Origin: an uncultured Alphaproteobacteria bacterium
Lineage (GTDB): Bacteria; Pseudomonadota; Alphaproteobacteria; Minwuiales; Minwuiaceae
Length of the DNA: 5,350 nt
NCBI GenBank assembly: GCA_913064755.1
Contig: CAJYBQ010000274.1
Span: 1 to 5,350 of the forward strand
Direction of reading: 5' to 3'
The notes under the pieces were generated by a model that saw only the letters and a list, made by a program, of their open reading frames with translations, was not told the origin of the DNA and did not search any database. This document shows, piece after piece, positions 1-4,530 of the stretch. The translations under genes were made by a program, and so were the position numbers. Positions within the stretch are counted from its first letter, which is position 1. Each line of letters opens with the position of its first letter.

Positions 1-276
1 CGCAGGAAACGTCTGTGGGACAAGGAGCCCCTGGCTCCCAAGAGCGAGGACTCCGCTGCCCGTGTCAGAGCCACGGGGACAGGGACATGGAGCCTGCTGG
101 ACGCTGCCGGACTGAACCGGCTGGACGGTGGCGACCTCCGCCGCTCCGTCGCCTACAACGTGGTGGATGACACCTTCGCCTCCCTGATGGCGGAACGGGA
201 CGCGGAACGGCTGGCAGGACAGGAAGTCGGACAGGCCATACGCACGCGCCTGCTGCTCGCCCTGCGCGACAGGTAG
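1..276 (+). CDS. lptE: LPS assembly lipoprotein LptE, C-terminal part
   Basis: This is the last 91 codons of a frame open from the left window edge to a TAG at 274-276; the start and lipoprotein signal peptide are outside the window. The recognisable part is the C-terminal segment YNVVDDTFASLMAERDAERL followed by an amphipathic QEVGQAIRTRLLLALRDR end. That pattern, a Y-N-V-x-D core then a charged A/E/R helix, is typical of alphaproteobacterial LptE. From family knowledge, LptE is an outer-membrane lipoprotein that plugs the LptD barrel and helps deliver lipopolysaccharide to the cell surface. It lies 6 nt upstream of holA in the same direction, and lptE-holA is a common pair in this class, so co-transcription is likely. 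The identification rests on the C-terminal motif and the neighbour, because most of the protein is not visible. Confidence 0.85.
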   Translation, partial: RRKRLWDKEPLAPKSEDSAARVRATGTGTWSLLDAAGLNRLDGGDLRRSVAYNVVDDTFASLMAERDAERLAGQEVGQAIRTRLLLALRDR

Positions 277-282
277 GCCGCC

Positions 283-1332
283 GTGGAGGTCAAACCCTGG
301 GACGCCGACAAGTTCCTGAGCCGCCTCAACCCCGATATCCGGCTGTTTGTCTTCTACGGCCCGGACTCCGGCCTGGCGCAGGAACGGGCCATCGCCATCA
401 CGCAACGCCCCGTCGGCCCGGCAAAGGAGATCCCCGAGGTCATCCGCATCGACGGCGACAGCCTGGGGGATGACCCGGCACGGCTCGCCGACGAGGCCGC
501 CCAGGTCAGCATGTTCGGCAGCGAAAGGGTCATTCGCGTCGTCAACGGCGCGGGCGCCGGCGCGGCGAAGGCCATCGAGGCCTTCCCGGCAAACCCCCTC
601 GGCGCCGTCGTCACGGTGGAAGCCGGTGACATCAAGCCCGGCAACAAGCTGCGCAGCAAGCTGGCCAAATCCACCGTCGCCAATGCCGCGGTGATCGGCT
701 GCTACCCCGACGACGGCCGCGCCATGGACCAGATGGTCGACCAGGTGCTGGCAGAGGACGGTTTCAGGCTCGATCCCGACGCCCGGCAGTCGCTTCTCGC
801 CCGCCTCGGCCCCGACAGGCGGATGAATCGCGAGACCGTGCGCCTGCTGACACTCTACAAGGGCGCGCCGGACAGTCCGATCAGTGCCGCCGACGTGGAC
901 GCGGCGCTGGGCGACAGTTCCAGTGTCGGCTACGAGACCATCGCCTTCGCCTGCCTGTCGGGGGAGATCGCCGAGGCGCTCAGGCTGTTCGACAAGAGCA
1001 TGGCCGAGAAGACCAACCCCATCGTCACCATGAATTCGCTGCTGATGCAGTTCGATCGCTTCGACATGCTGGATGCCGCGCGCCAGGCCGGCAAACCGGG
1101 TGACGCGGCGATCAAGTCGCTCCGGATCTTTCCGAAGGCCCGGGAAGCCGCCTTCAGTCGCATGGTAGGACTCTGGCCCTCCAGCCGTAGGGCGACGGCC
1201 CGACGCCTGGTCGTCGAAGCGGACATCCGCAGTCGCTCGGGGCAGCTTCCCGACAGCCTGGTCTACCGCGACCTGCTGTTGCGGCTCGGTACCGCCGCCC
1301 AGGGTATGACGCGCAAGCAACGCCGCTTCTGA
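283..1332 (+). CDS. holA: DNA polymerase III subunit delta (HolA)
   Basis: This 349-residue protein starts with GTG at 283, 6 nt after the lptE stop; a weak TAGG at 274-277 could serve as ribosome binding site. HolA is the delta subunit of the clamp loader, which opens the beta sliding clamp so that it can be placed on primed DNA. Residues 1-60 match the alphaproteobacterial N-terminus (KPWDADKFL, then VFYGPDSGLAQERA around 23-36), an AAA+ fold that lacks a working P-loop, as expected for delta. SMFGSERVIRV near residue 76 corresponds to the conserved 'FG-x-x-R-V-I-R-V' strand of domain I. The C-terminal helical collar ends with an ARRLVVEADIRSRSGQLPDSLVYRDLLLRLG-type segment, seen in the last 45 residues. 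Length is normal for the family (about 340). The gene converges on parB, with the two stops 74 nt apart. The identification is firm. Confidence 0.94.
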   Translation: MEVKPWDADKFLSRLNPDIRLFVFYGPDSGLAQERAIAITQRPVGPAKEIPEVIRIDGDSLGDDPARLADEAAQVSMFGSERVIRVVNGAGAGAAKAIEAFPANPLGAVVTVEAGDIKPGNKLRSKLAKSTVANAAVIGCYPDDGRAMDQMVDQVLAEDGFRLDPDARQSLLARLGPDRRMNRETVRLLTLYKGAPDSPISAADVDAALGDSSSVGYETIAFACLSGEIAEALRLFDKSMAEKTNPIVTMNSLLMQFDRFDMLDAARQAGKPGDAAIKSLRIFPKAREAAFSRMVGLWPSSRRATARRLVVEADIRSRSGQLPDSLVYRDLLLRLGTAAQGMTRKQRRF

Positions 1333-1378
1333 AGGGTAGCGCCGTTTCGGAACACCTGCTGCAGCACTACTGACGGCC

Positions 1379-1414
1379 GGACGGAGTCACCGTCCAGGCG
1401 CCTGGATCAGGTGC
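1379..1414. terminator. Tandem hairpins between converging holA and parB
   Basis: Two small inverted repeats occupy the convergent gap. The first has perfect 6-bp arms GGACGG / CCGTCC (1379-1384 and 1390-1395) around a 5-nt loop. The second pairs GCGCCTG (1398-1404) with CAGGTGC (1408-1414) around 3 nt, with one G-U pair in the + strand RNA; it covers the parB stop. Neither has a downstream T-run in either direction, so intrinsic termination is only a guess from position. They could instead block 3' exonucleases or be chance in GC-rich DNA. Confidence 0.3.
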
Positions 1415-2330
1415 GGGTCAGCCGCTGGCAGATCTCGTCCAGTTGTTCCAGGGTACGGTAGCTGATCCGCACCTCGCCGCGTCCGCCCTTGTGGCGGATA
1501 TCCACCTTCAGCCCCAGCGCATCGGCCAGGCTTTGTTCCAGCGCCACGGTATCCGGGTCCTTGCGGCGTGGTGCGGCTGGTCGCGGATCGGCTTCCTGCT
1601 GTTTCACCTGGCGACGGATGGCTTCCACGTCGCGCACGTTCAGGCCACGCTCCACCACCTCCCGCGCCAGCGACGCGGGGTCTTCCGCCGTGATCACGGC
1701 ACGCGCCGCACCGGCAGACAGTTCGCCCGACCGGACGTAGGACTGCACGTCCGCTGGTAGGGACATAAGTCGCACCGCGTTGGCCACGTGACTGCGGCTC
1801 TTGCCGACGGCCTCACCGATCTCCGCCGGGGAGTGCCCGAACTCGTTCATCAGCCGCTGGTAGCCCTCCGCCTCTTCCATCGGGTTCAGGTCCTGGCGCT
1901 GGATGTTCTCGATCAGCGCGATCTGCAGGGTCTCGGTATCGTTCAGCTCCCGGACGATGACCGGCACTTCATGCAGCTGCGCCAGTTGCGCCGCGCGCCA
2001 GCGGCGCTCGCCAGCCACGATCTCGTAGGTGTCTTCCGCGCCACCCGGCACCGGCCGCACGATCAGCGGCTGCAGGATGCCCTGGCGGTTGATCGACTGC
2101 ACCAGCGTGTCGAGTTCATCGGGGTCGAAGGCCTGCCGCGGCTGGTAGCGACCAGGCTGCAGATCCGCGACGGAAACCTGTTTCAGTCCCCGCGCGCGTT
2201 CCACGGCGCGGTCATGATCGCCCACGTCCTCGCCCAGCAGGGCGGAAAGGCCACGGCCCAGCCCGCGCGGGGCCGGTCCCTTCGGGGATGCGGGGCGATC
2301 GCCGCCCTCGGGATCATCGGTATAGCTCAT
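1407..2330 (-). CDS. parB: Chromosome partitioning protein ParB
   Basis: This 307-residue protein is the parS-binding CTPase clamp of the ParABS chromosome segregation system. In order it has the N-terminal ParA-interacting box RGLGRGLSALLGE (22-34); the N-terminal CTP-binding domain with QPRQAF (63-68), the GERRWRAA motif (107-114) that contacts parS and CTP, and ENIQRQDLNPMEEAEGY (141-157); a helix-turn-helix (about 168-192, EIGEAVGKSRSHVANAVRLMSLP) that reads parS; an acidic/basic linker (about 235-260); and a C-terminal dimerisation domain with KVDIRHKGGRGEVRISY. Length is usual for a chromosomal ParB. The ATG is backed by GAGGA 5 nt upstream, and no better upstream start is seen. parA lies 111 nt upstream on the same strand, and a perfect parS site is about 1.5 kb away inside rsmG. 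No key residue appears to be missing. Confidence 0.97.
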   Translation of the reverse strand: MSYTDDPEGGDRPASPKGPAPRGLGRGLSALLGEDVGDHDRAVERARGLKQVSVADLQPGRYQPRQAFDPDELDTLVQSINRQGILQPLIVRPVPGGAEDTYEIVAGERRWRAAQLAQLHEVPVIVRELNDTETLQIALIENIQRQDLNPMEEAEGYQRLMNEFGHSPAEIGEAVGKSRSHVANAVRLMSLPADVQSYVRSGELSAGAARAVITAEDPASLAREVVERGLNVRDVEAIRRQVKQQEADPRPAAPRRKDPDTVALEQSLADALGLKVDIRHKGGRGEVRISYRTLEQLDEICQRLTRT

Positions 2331-2334
2331 GAAT

Positions 2335-2339
2335 TCCTC
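2335..2339 (-). promoter_or_regulatory. Shine-Dalgarno of parB
   Basis: GAGGA on the minus strand lies 5 nt before the parB ATG at 2330. It supports this start over internal ones and gives parB its own ribosome entry rather than coupling to parA, whose stop is 111 nt away. Confidence 0.7.
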
Positions 2340-2400
2340 GATTCCTGCCGGTTTCTCGCGACCCAGGACCTTCGGCGACGGCCTGCTGCAGGTTCAGCCC

Positions 2401-2429
2401 AGGCCCCGGCCGCCGCGGCACCCGGGCCT
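2401..2429 (-). other. Hairpin in the parA-parB spacer
   Basis: In the 111-nt untranslated spacer between parA and parB, AGGCCCGG pairs with CCGGGGCCT across a roughly 12-nt GC-rich loop: about 8 bp with one bulged G, beginning 13 nt after the parA stop. No U-run follows, so it is not a standard terminator. It could set relative ParA and ParB levels by partial attenuation or mRNA stabilisation, but it may be fortuitous in such GC-rich sequence. Confidence 0.3.
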
Positions 2430-2441
2430 CCGGACCATCCT

Positions 2442-3257
2442 TCACGCCGCGCGGCGCTGCTTCTCGCGTCGCAACATCTCGCCGGCCAGTTGAATATAGG
2501 CCTGGCTGCCCGCGCAACGGTGATCATACAGCAAGGCCGGGCGTCCGTGCGACGGCGCTTCCGAAACCCGGACGTTGCGCGGAATGATGGTGTCGTAGAC
2601 CTTGGCACCCAGGTGGGCGCGCACGTCGTCGGCCACCTGTTCCGACAGCCGGTTGCGGCGGTCGAACATGGTCAGCACGATCCCCTGCACTTCCAGCCGG
2701 GGGTTCAGCGTCCGCCGCACCCGGTCGATGGTCGACAGCAATTGCGACAGCCCTTCCAGCGCGAAGAACTCGCATTGCAGGGGAACCAGCACCGCATCCG
2801 CCGCCACCATCGCGTTCACGGTGACCAGGTTCAGGGAGGGCGGGCAGTCGATCAGGATGAAGTCATAGCTGTCGACGGCATCCTTCAGGGCGGCGTCGAG
2901 TTGCCGCTGCGGCGGATCAAGTTCTACCAGTTCCAGTTCCGCGCCGGACAGTTCTACCGAGGCCGGAACGATATCCAGGTTGGGTATGGCCGTTGGCACG
3001 ATCGCGGCCCCTACCGTGGCGGCGCGGACCAGCACGTGATAGGACGTCAGCTTCCGCTTCGCCCTGTCGATGCCGAAACCGGTGGAGGCATTGCCCTGGG
3101 CGTCGAGGTCGATCAACAGCACCTTGCGACCGACGGCGGCCAGCGCGGTGCCCAGGTTGATGGCGGTCGTGGTCTTGCCGACGCCACCTTTCTGGTTCAC
3201 CACCGCAAGCTTGCGGGCCTTGCGGCCAGACGTTCTAGGGTGAAGTGGGCTGTCCAT
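2442..3257 (-). CDS. parA: Chromosome partitioning ATPase ParA
   Basis: This 271-residue protein is the small chromosomal (type Ia, Soj-like) ParA, a cytoplasmic ATPase that binds DNA nonspecifically as an ATP dimer and is released by ParB, moving ParB-parS complexes. The deviant Walker A KGGVGKTTT is at 23-31, with the signature lysine K23 and the P-loop lysine K28. The A' motif DLDAQGN is at 50-56 and Walker B DFILIDCPPS at 132-141. The conserved IPRNVRVSEAPSHG (225-238) and CAGSQAY (248-254) close the fold. There is no N-terminal HTH, as expected for a chromosomal rather than P1-type ParA. The ATG at 3257 is preferred because the normal N-terminus begins just before RKLAVVNQKGGVGKT and AGGGGA lies 10 nt upstream; an in-frame start at 3323 would add 22 residues overlapping rsmG with no family match. 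The gene overlaps the rsmG end by 23 nt, pointing to one operon. Confidence 0.97.
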   Translation of the reverse strand: MDSPLHPRTSGRKARKLAVVNQKGGVGKTTTAINLGTALAAVGRKVLLIDLDAQGNASTGFGIDRAKRKLTSYHVLVRAATVGAAIVPTAIPNLDIVPASVELSGAELELVELDPPQRQLDAALKDAVDSYDFILIDCPPSLNLVTVNAMVAADAVLVPLQCEFFALEGLSQLLSTIDRVRRTLNPRLEVQGIVLTMFDRRNRLSEQVADDVRAHLGAKVYDTIIPRNVRVSEAPSHGRPALLYDHRCAGSQAYIQLAGEMLRREKQRRAA

Positions 3258-3858
3258 GTCGTTCAAGTCCCCTGAGAAGGAGAACGGAGCCTGCTCCGTC
3301 ACTGAGGCTCTCGTGGCTCTCACGCTCGAATTTCCAACATTTCGTGGCTTCGGTCAACTCACTCTCTACATCTTGGCCCTTGAGAAATGCCGCGAGGCTG
3401 TCCGGACGCATGAAGGGCGCGGCCCATTCCAGCAGCACCGGCAGGGGCGCCAGGGCCCGGGCGCTGACGATATCGGCCTGCAGATCGCGAACCGTTTCGA
3501 TCCGGGCGTTGCGGATCGTGATCGTCAGGCCCATGGCCCGCGCCGCCTCCCGCAGGAAGGCGCATTTGCGGGCATCGGATTCCACCAGGGTAACGGCGGC
3601 GCCATGGGTTGCCGCCACCACCAGCCCCGGGAATCCACCGCCGCTGCCGAGATCAACCCAGGTCGCCGCGTCTTGCGGCACCAGCGGTACCAGCTGCCAG
3701 GAATCCAGTACATGCCGGCTCCAGAACTCGGGAAGCGTGCTGCGCGAGACCAGGTTGATGCGGGGGTTCCACTTGTTCAGCAGGGCCTCCAGCGCGGCGA
3801 GCCGGTCGACTGTTTCACGTGAAACACCACTGCGGGACTGGAACTGCCGGGCGTCCAT
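3235..3858 (-). CDS. rsmG: 16S rRNA (guanine527-N7)-methyltransferase RsmG
   Basis: This 207-residue SAM-dependent methyltransferase (formerly GidB) makes m7G527 in 16S rRNA. Visible family features are KWNPRINLVSRS (29-40), EFWSRHVLDSW (44-54), the SAM-binding motif I DLGSGGGFPG (69-78), the acidic VESDARKCAFLREAA strand-helix (92-106), the SARALAPL motif, the LKG strand and the final VLLLRGLER strand. Length is standard. The ATG at 3858 is chosen because family members begin a few residues before the GVSRET segment; the open frame runs on to 4176 but reads low-complexity glycine/arginine there. GAGCGG at 3865-3870 is a weak ribosome binding site. The codons for V12-T16 (VSRET) form a perfect parS site. 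rsmG heads rsmG-parA-parB, overlapping parA by 23 nt. mnmG, its usual upstream neighbour, is not present. Confidence 0.96.
   Translation of the reverse strand: MDARQFQSRSGVSRETVDRLAALEALLNKWNPRINLVSRSTLPEFWSRHVLDSWQLVPLVPQDAATWVDLGSGGGFPGLVVAATHGAAVTLVESDARKCAFLREAARAMGLTITIRNARIETVRDLQADIVSARALAPLPVLLEWAAPFMRPDSLAAFLKGQDVESELTEATKCWKFERESHESLSDGAGSVLLLRGLERHGQPTSP
3268..3273 (-). promoter_or_regulatory. Shine-Dalgarno of parA, inside rsmG
   Basis: AGGGGA on the minus strand lies 10 nt before the parA ATG at 3257. It sits within the last codons of rsmG, so ribosomes finishing rsmG pass the parA start region, which favours translational coupling. It is the main evidence for choosing 3257 over the longer in-frame start at 3323. 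Confidence 0.65.
3811..3826. promoter_or_regulatory. parS: parS centromere site (ParB binding site)
   Basis: TGTTTCACGTGAAACA is a perfect 16-bp palindrome identical to the widely conserved bacterial chromosomal parS consensus. ParB recognises it through its helix-turn-helix and GERR region and loads onto DNA there as a CTP clamp. It lies inside the coding sequence of rsmG, where it spells V-S-R-E-T (residues 12-16), and is about 1.5 kb from the parB start and 0.55 kb from the parA start. It is the only full-match copy I found; a separate exact half-site occurs at 1600-1607. The exact match next to parAB makes this very secure, although binding is not shown by sequence. Confidence 0.95.
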
Positions 3859-3873
3859 GACCGACCGCTCGTC

Positions 3874-3890
3874 GCCCCGAGGCCGGGGGC
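3874..3890 (-). other. Hairpin just upstream of the rsmG start
   Basis: GCCCC (3874-3878) and GGGGC (3886-3890) can pair around a 7-nt loop, ending 15 nt before the rsmG ATG and next to its weak GAGCGG ribosome binding site. In the leftward mRNA this could limit or modulate rsmG translation. The stem is only 5 bp, so support is slight. Confidence 0.25.
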
Positions 3891-3898
3891 GCCGCCGA

Positions 3899-3987
3899 CC
3901 CCCACCCCGCGCCGCCCAGCCGCCCCCCCCAGCGTCAACGACCCCCCCGCCACCCCGGGACTCCCACCGGCCCCGCCCCACGCCCCC
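3899..3987 (-). repeat. G-run tract with G-quadruplex-compatible spacing
   Basis: The + strand is a series of C-runs (lengths 5, 4, 3, 8, 7, 4, 3, 4, 4 and 5) separated by short spacers, so the minus strand carries the matching G-runs. Two segments satisfy a G3+ with loops of 1-7 nt rule: 3899-3930 (G8-loop5-G3-loop6-G4-loop1-G5 read on the minus strand) and 3963-3987 (G5-loop3-G4-loop1-G4-loop5-G3). The minus strand is the non-template strand of rsmG, so if transcription starts upstream of 3990 the G-runs would be in the 5' leader of rsmG-parA-parB mRNA. The run pattern is directly visible; folding and function are inference, and homopolymer runs of 7-8 are also prone to sequencing error. 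Confidence 0.6.
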
Positions 3988-4130
3988 GGCCGCGTGCGAT
4001 GGCGCATGTCTGTGGGACGCATTGCGCGGCGGGAGTGCTCCTGGCCGGCAGCTGCTGAGGGTTGCCGCGGCGAAATGAGGGTCCCCGGGGCTTGCTCCTT
4101 CCTGCGAGCGCGTCGCCGCATATAGGGTCA

Positions 4131-4158
4131 TTGCGACTGGGCTGTGTCGCGGTACATT
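4131..4158 (+). promoter_or_regulatory. Weak rightward sigma70-like promoter candidate
   Basis: TTGCGA (4131-4136) and TACATT (4153-4158) are 16 bp apart, each matching 4 of 6 consensus bases. It would fire toward the doubtful ORF at 4222 and possibly the DUF4386 gene. It lies in the most AT-rich patch of the divergent region. Such matches arise by chance, so confidence is low. Confidence 0.25.
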
Positions 4159-4184
4159 AATGCCGAATTTCGTCACCCTTTAAA
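4156..4184 (-). promoter_or_regulatory. Weak leftward promoter candidate for rsmG-parA-parB
   Basis: On the minus strand TTTAAA (4184-4179) and ATTAAT (4161-4156) are 17 bp apart, each matching 4 of 6 consensus bases. A start near 4149 would give a leader of about 290 nt that includes all the G-runs. Its -10 overlaps that of the rightward candidate, so the two would compete. No better promoter was found upstream of rsmG, which must have one in this region if mnmG no longer precedes it. Confidence 0.25.
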
Positions 4185-4221
4185 CCCGTCCAGCGAGTCG
4201 GGGAAGGGCTGAGGCACAATC

Positions 4222-4455
4222 TTGGCGCATCTAAACGCATCCCCCGGTGCGACAGCTTCGGCTGCCGCAAATGAAGCCCCAGATCAGTCTGATCTCGCGA
4301 GCGCTTCTTCTTCTCCTGCTTCAGGATCGACCTCGCTACCACCCGCACCAGAAGGAGCGTCGCACGAGCGCGTTCTGCTGGACGATCGTGCCATTCGCCG
4401 TGCATTGATGCGGATCGGTGTCCGAATGCCCCCAGTCGGACGACAGACAGCCTGA
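4222..4455 (+). CDS. Doubtful 77-residue ORF with a PyrR-like end
   Basis: The frame runs from a TTG at 4222, with GAGG 7 nt upstream, to a TGA at 4453-4455. Residues 1-50 are rich in Ala, Ser and Pro with no recognisable fold. Residues 51-66 (RVLLDDRAIRRALMRI) resemble the first residues of the pyrimidine regulator PyrR (VILDEQAIRRALTRI in Bacillus, from memory). The match stops abruptly, and the last 12 residues (GVRMPPVGRQTA) do not continue into the AHEIIERN segment or the phosphoribosyltransferase core. Third-position GC is about half, well below the flanking genes, arguing against a resident functional gene. It could be a decayed remnant, a small unknown protein or chance. No function is assigned. 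Confidence 0.22.
   Translation: MAHLNASPGATASAAANEAPDQSDLASASSSPASGSTSLPPAPEGASHERVLLDDRAIRRALMRIGVRMPPVGRQTA
4281..4295. repeat. Perfect 15-bp inverted repeat, possible operator
   Basis: AGATCAG-T-CTGATCT is an exact inverted repeat with 7-bp arms and a single central base. The size and symmetry suit a homodimeric HTH repressor, and it lies downstream of the rightward promoter candidate. No matching second copy was seen in the window, and no regulator can be named from this sequence. Confidence 0.5.
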
Positions 4456-4459
4456 TTTT

Positions 4460-4498
4460 CCCCCAAAACCAGGACGGGGGTGTTCATCACCTGCCTGG
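4460..4498 (+). other. Competing hairpins upstream of the DUF4386 gene
   Basis: CCCCC (4460-4464) can pair with GGGGG (4476-4480). Alternatively CCAGG (4469-4473) pairs with CCTGG (4494-4498), with an inner GGTG / CACC (4479-4482 and 4488-4491). The two folds share bases and cannot form together. They lie about 30 nt before the ATG at 4531 and just after the doubtful ORF's stop. They could be a terminator or leader structure, but no U-run follows and the stems are short. Confidence 0.25.
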
Positions 4499-4530
4499 AT
4501 CAATGTTTAACCGACGGGGGCGCTCACGCC

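Larger units (their letters stand above)
3859..4530. other. Divergent intergenic region without a confident gene
   Basis: These 672 bp separate rsmG (leftward) from the DUF4386 gene (rightward). From left to right they hold a small hairpin next to rsmG, a C-run tract on the + strand (about 3899-3987), an unremarkable GC-rich stretch (about 3990-4110), an AT-richer patch with weak divergent promoter candidates (4131-4184), a doubtful short ORF (4222-4455) containing a perfect inverted repeat, and possible hairpins at 4460-4498. Reading both strands I see no MnmG C-terminus, tRNA, insertion-sequence ends, CRISPR repeats or DnaA-box cluster. The open frames here translate to low-complexity Gly/Arg/Pro strings, as expected from GC-rich non-coding DNA. 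Confidence 0.7.

Noticed and set aside
1600..1607. Exact parS half-site TGTTTCAC in parB
   Set aside because: The other half (CTGGCGAC) does not match. ParB loading needs the full palindrome, and half-sites arise by chance.
1785..1790. CACGTG core in parB as a second parS
   Set aside because: Only the central six to seven bases match; the flanking arms do not.
2173..2184. GAAAC-CT-GTTTC inverted repeat in parB
   Set aside because: The parS-like arms are in the reverse order, so it is not a ParB site, and it is explained by coding sequence.
3033..3038. CACGTG core in parA as a second parS
   Set aside because: The flanks (AG on the left and AT on the right) do not match the TGTTT / AAACA arms.
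1788..3275. A 495-codon open frame on the + strand across parB and parA
   Set aside because: It lies antisense to two unmistakable genes with intact motifs; its translation is a His/Gln/Arg-rich string without family features. Long antisense frames are common in high-GC DNA.
3258..3323. A 22-residue longer ParA start at 3323
   Set aside because: It overlaps rsmG further and lacks family similarity; the ATG at 3257 has AGGGGA upstream and a normal distance to the Walker A motif.
3245..4078. A 277-codon + strand frame across rsmG and the C-run tract
   Set aside because: It is antisense to rsmG, and its end is a low-complexity Pro/Arg stretch from the C-runs. No recognisable protein.
3859..4176. 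In-frame N-terminal extension of RsmG
   Set aside because: The added residues are low-complexity Gly/Arg. Family members start just before the GVSRET segment, so ATG at 3858 fits.
4284..4490. 68-codon leftward frame in the divergent region
   Set aside because: No family resemblance, a poor context for initiation and low-complexity composition. It mirrors the doubtful rightward ORF.
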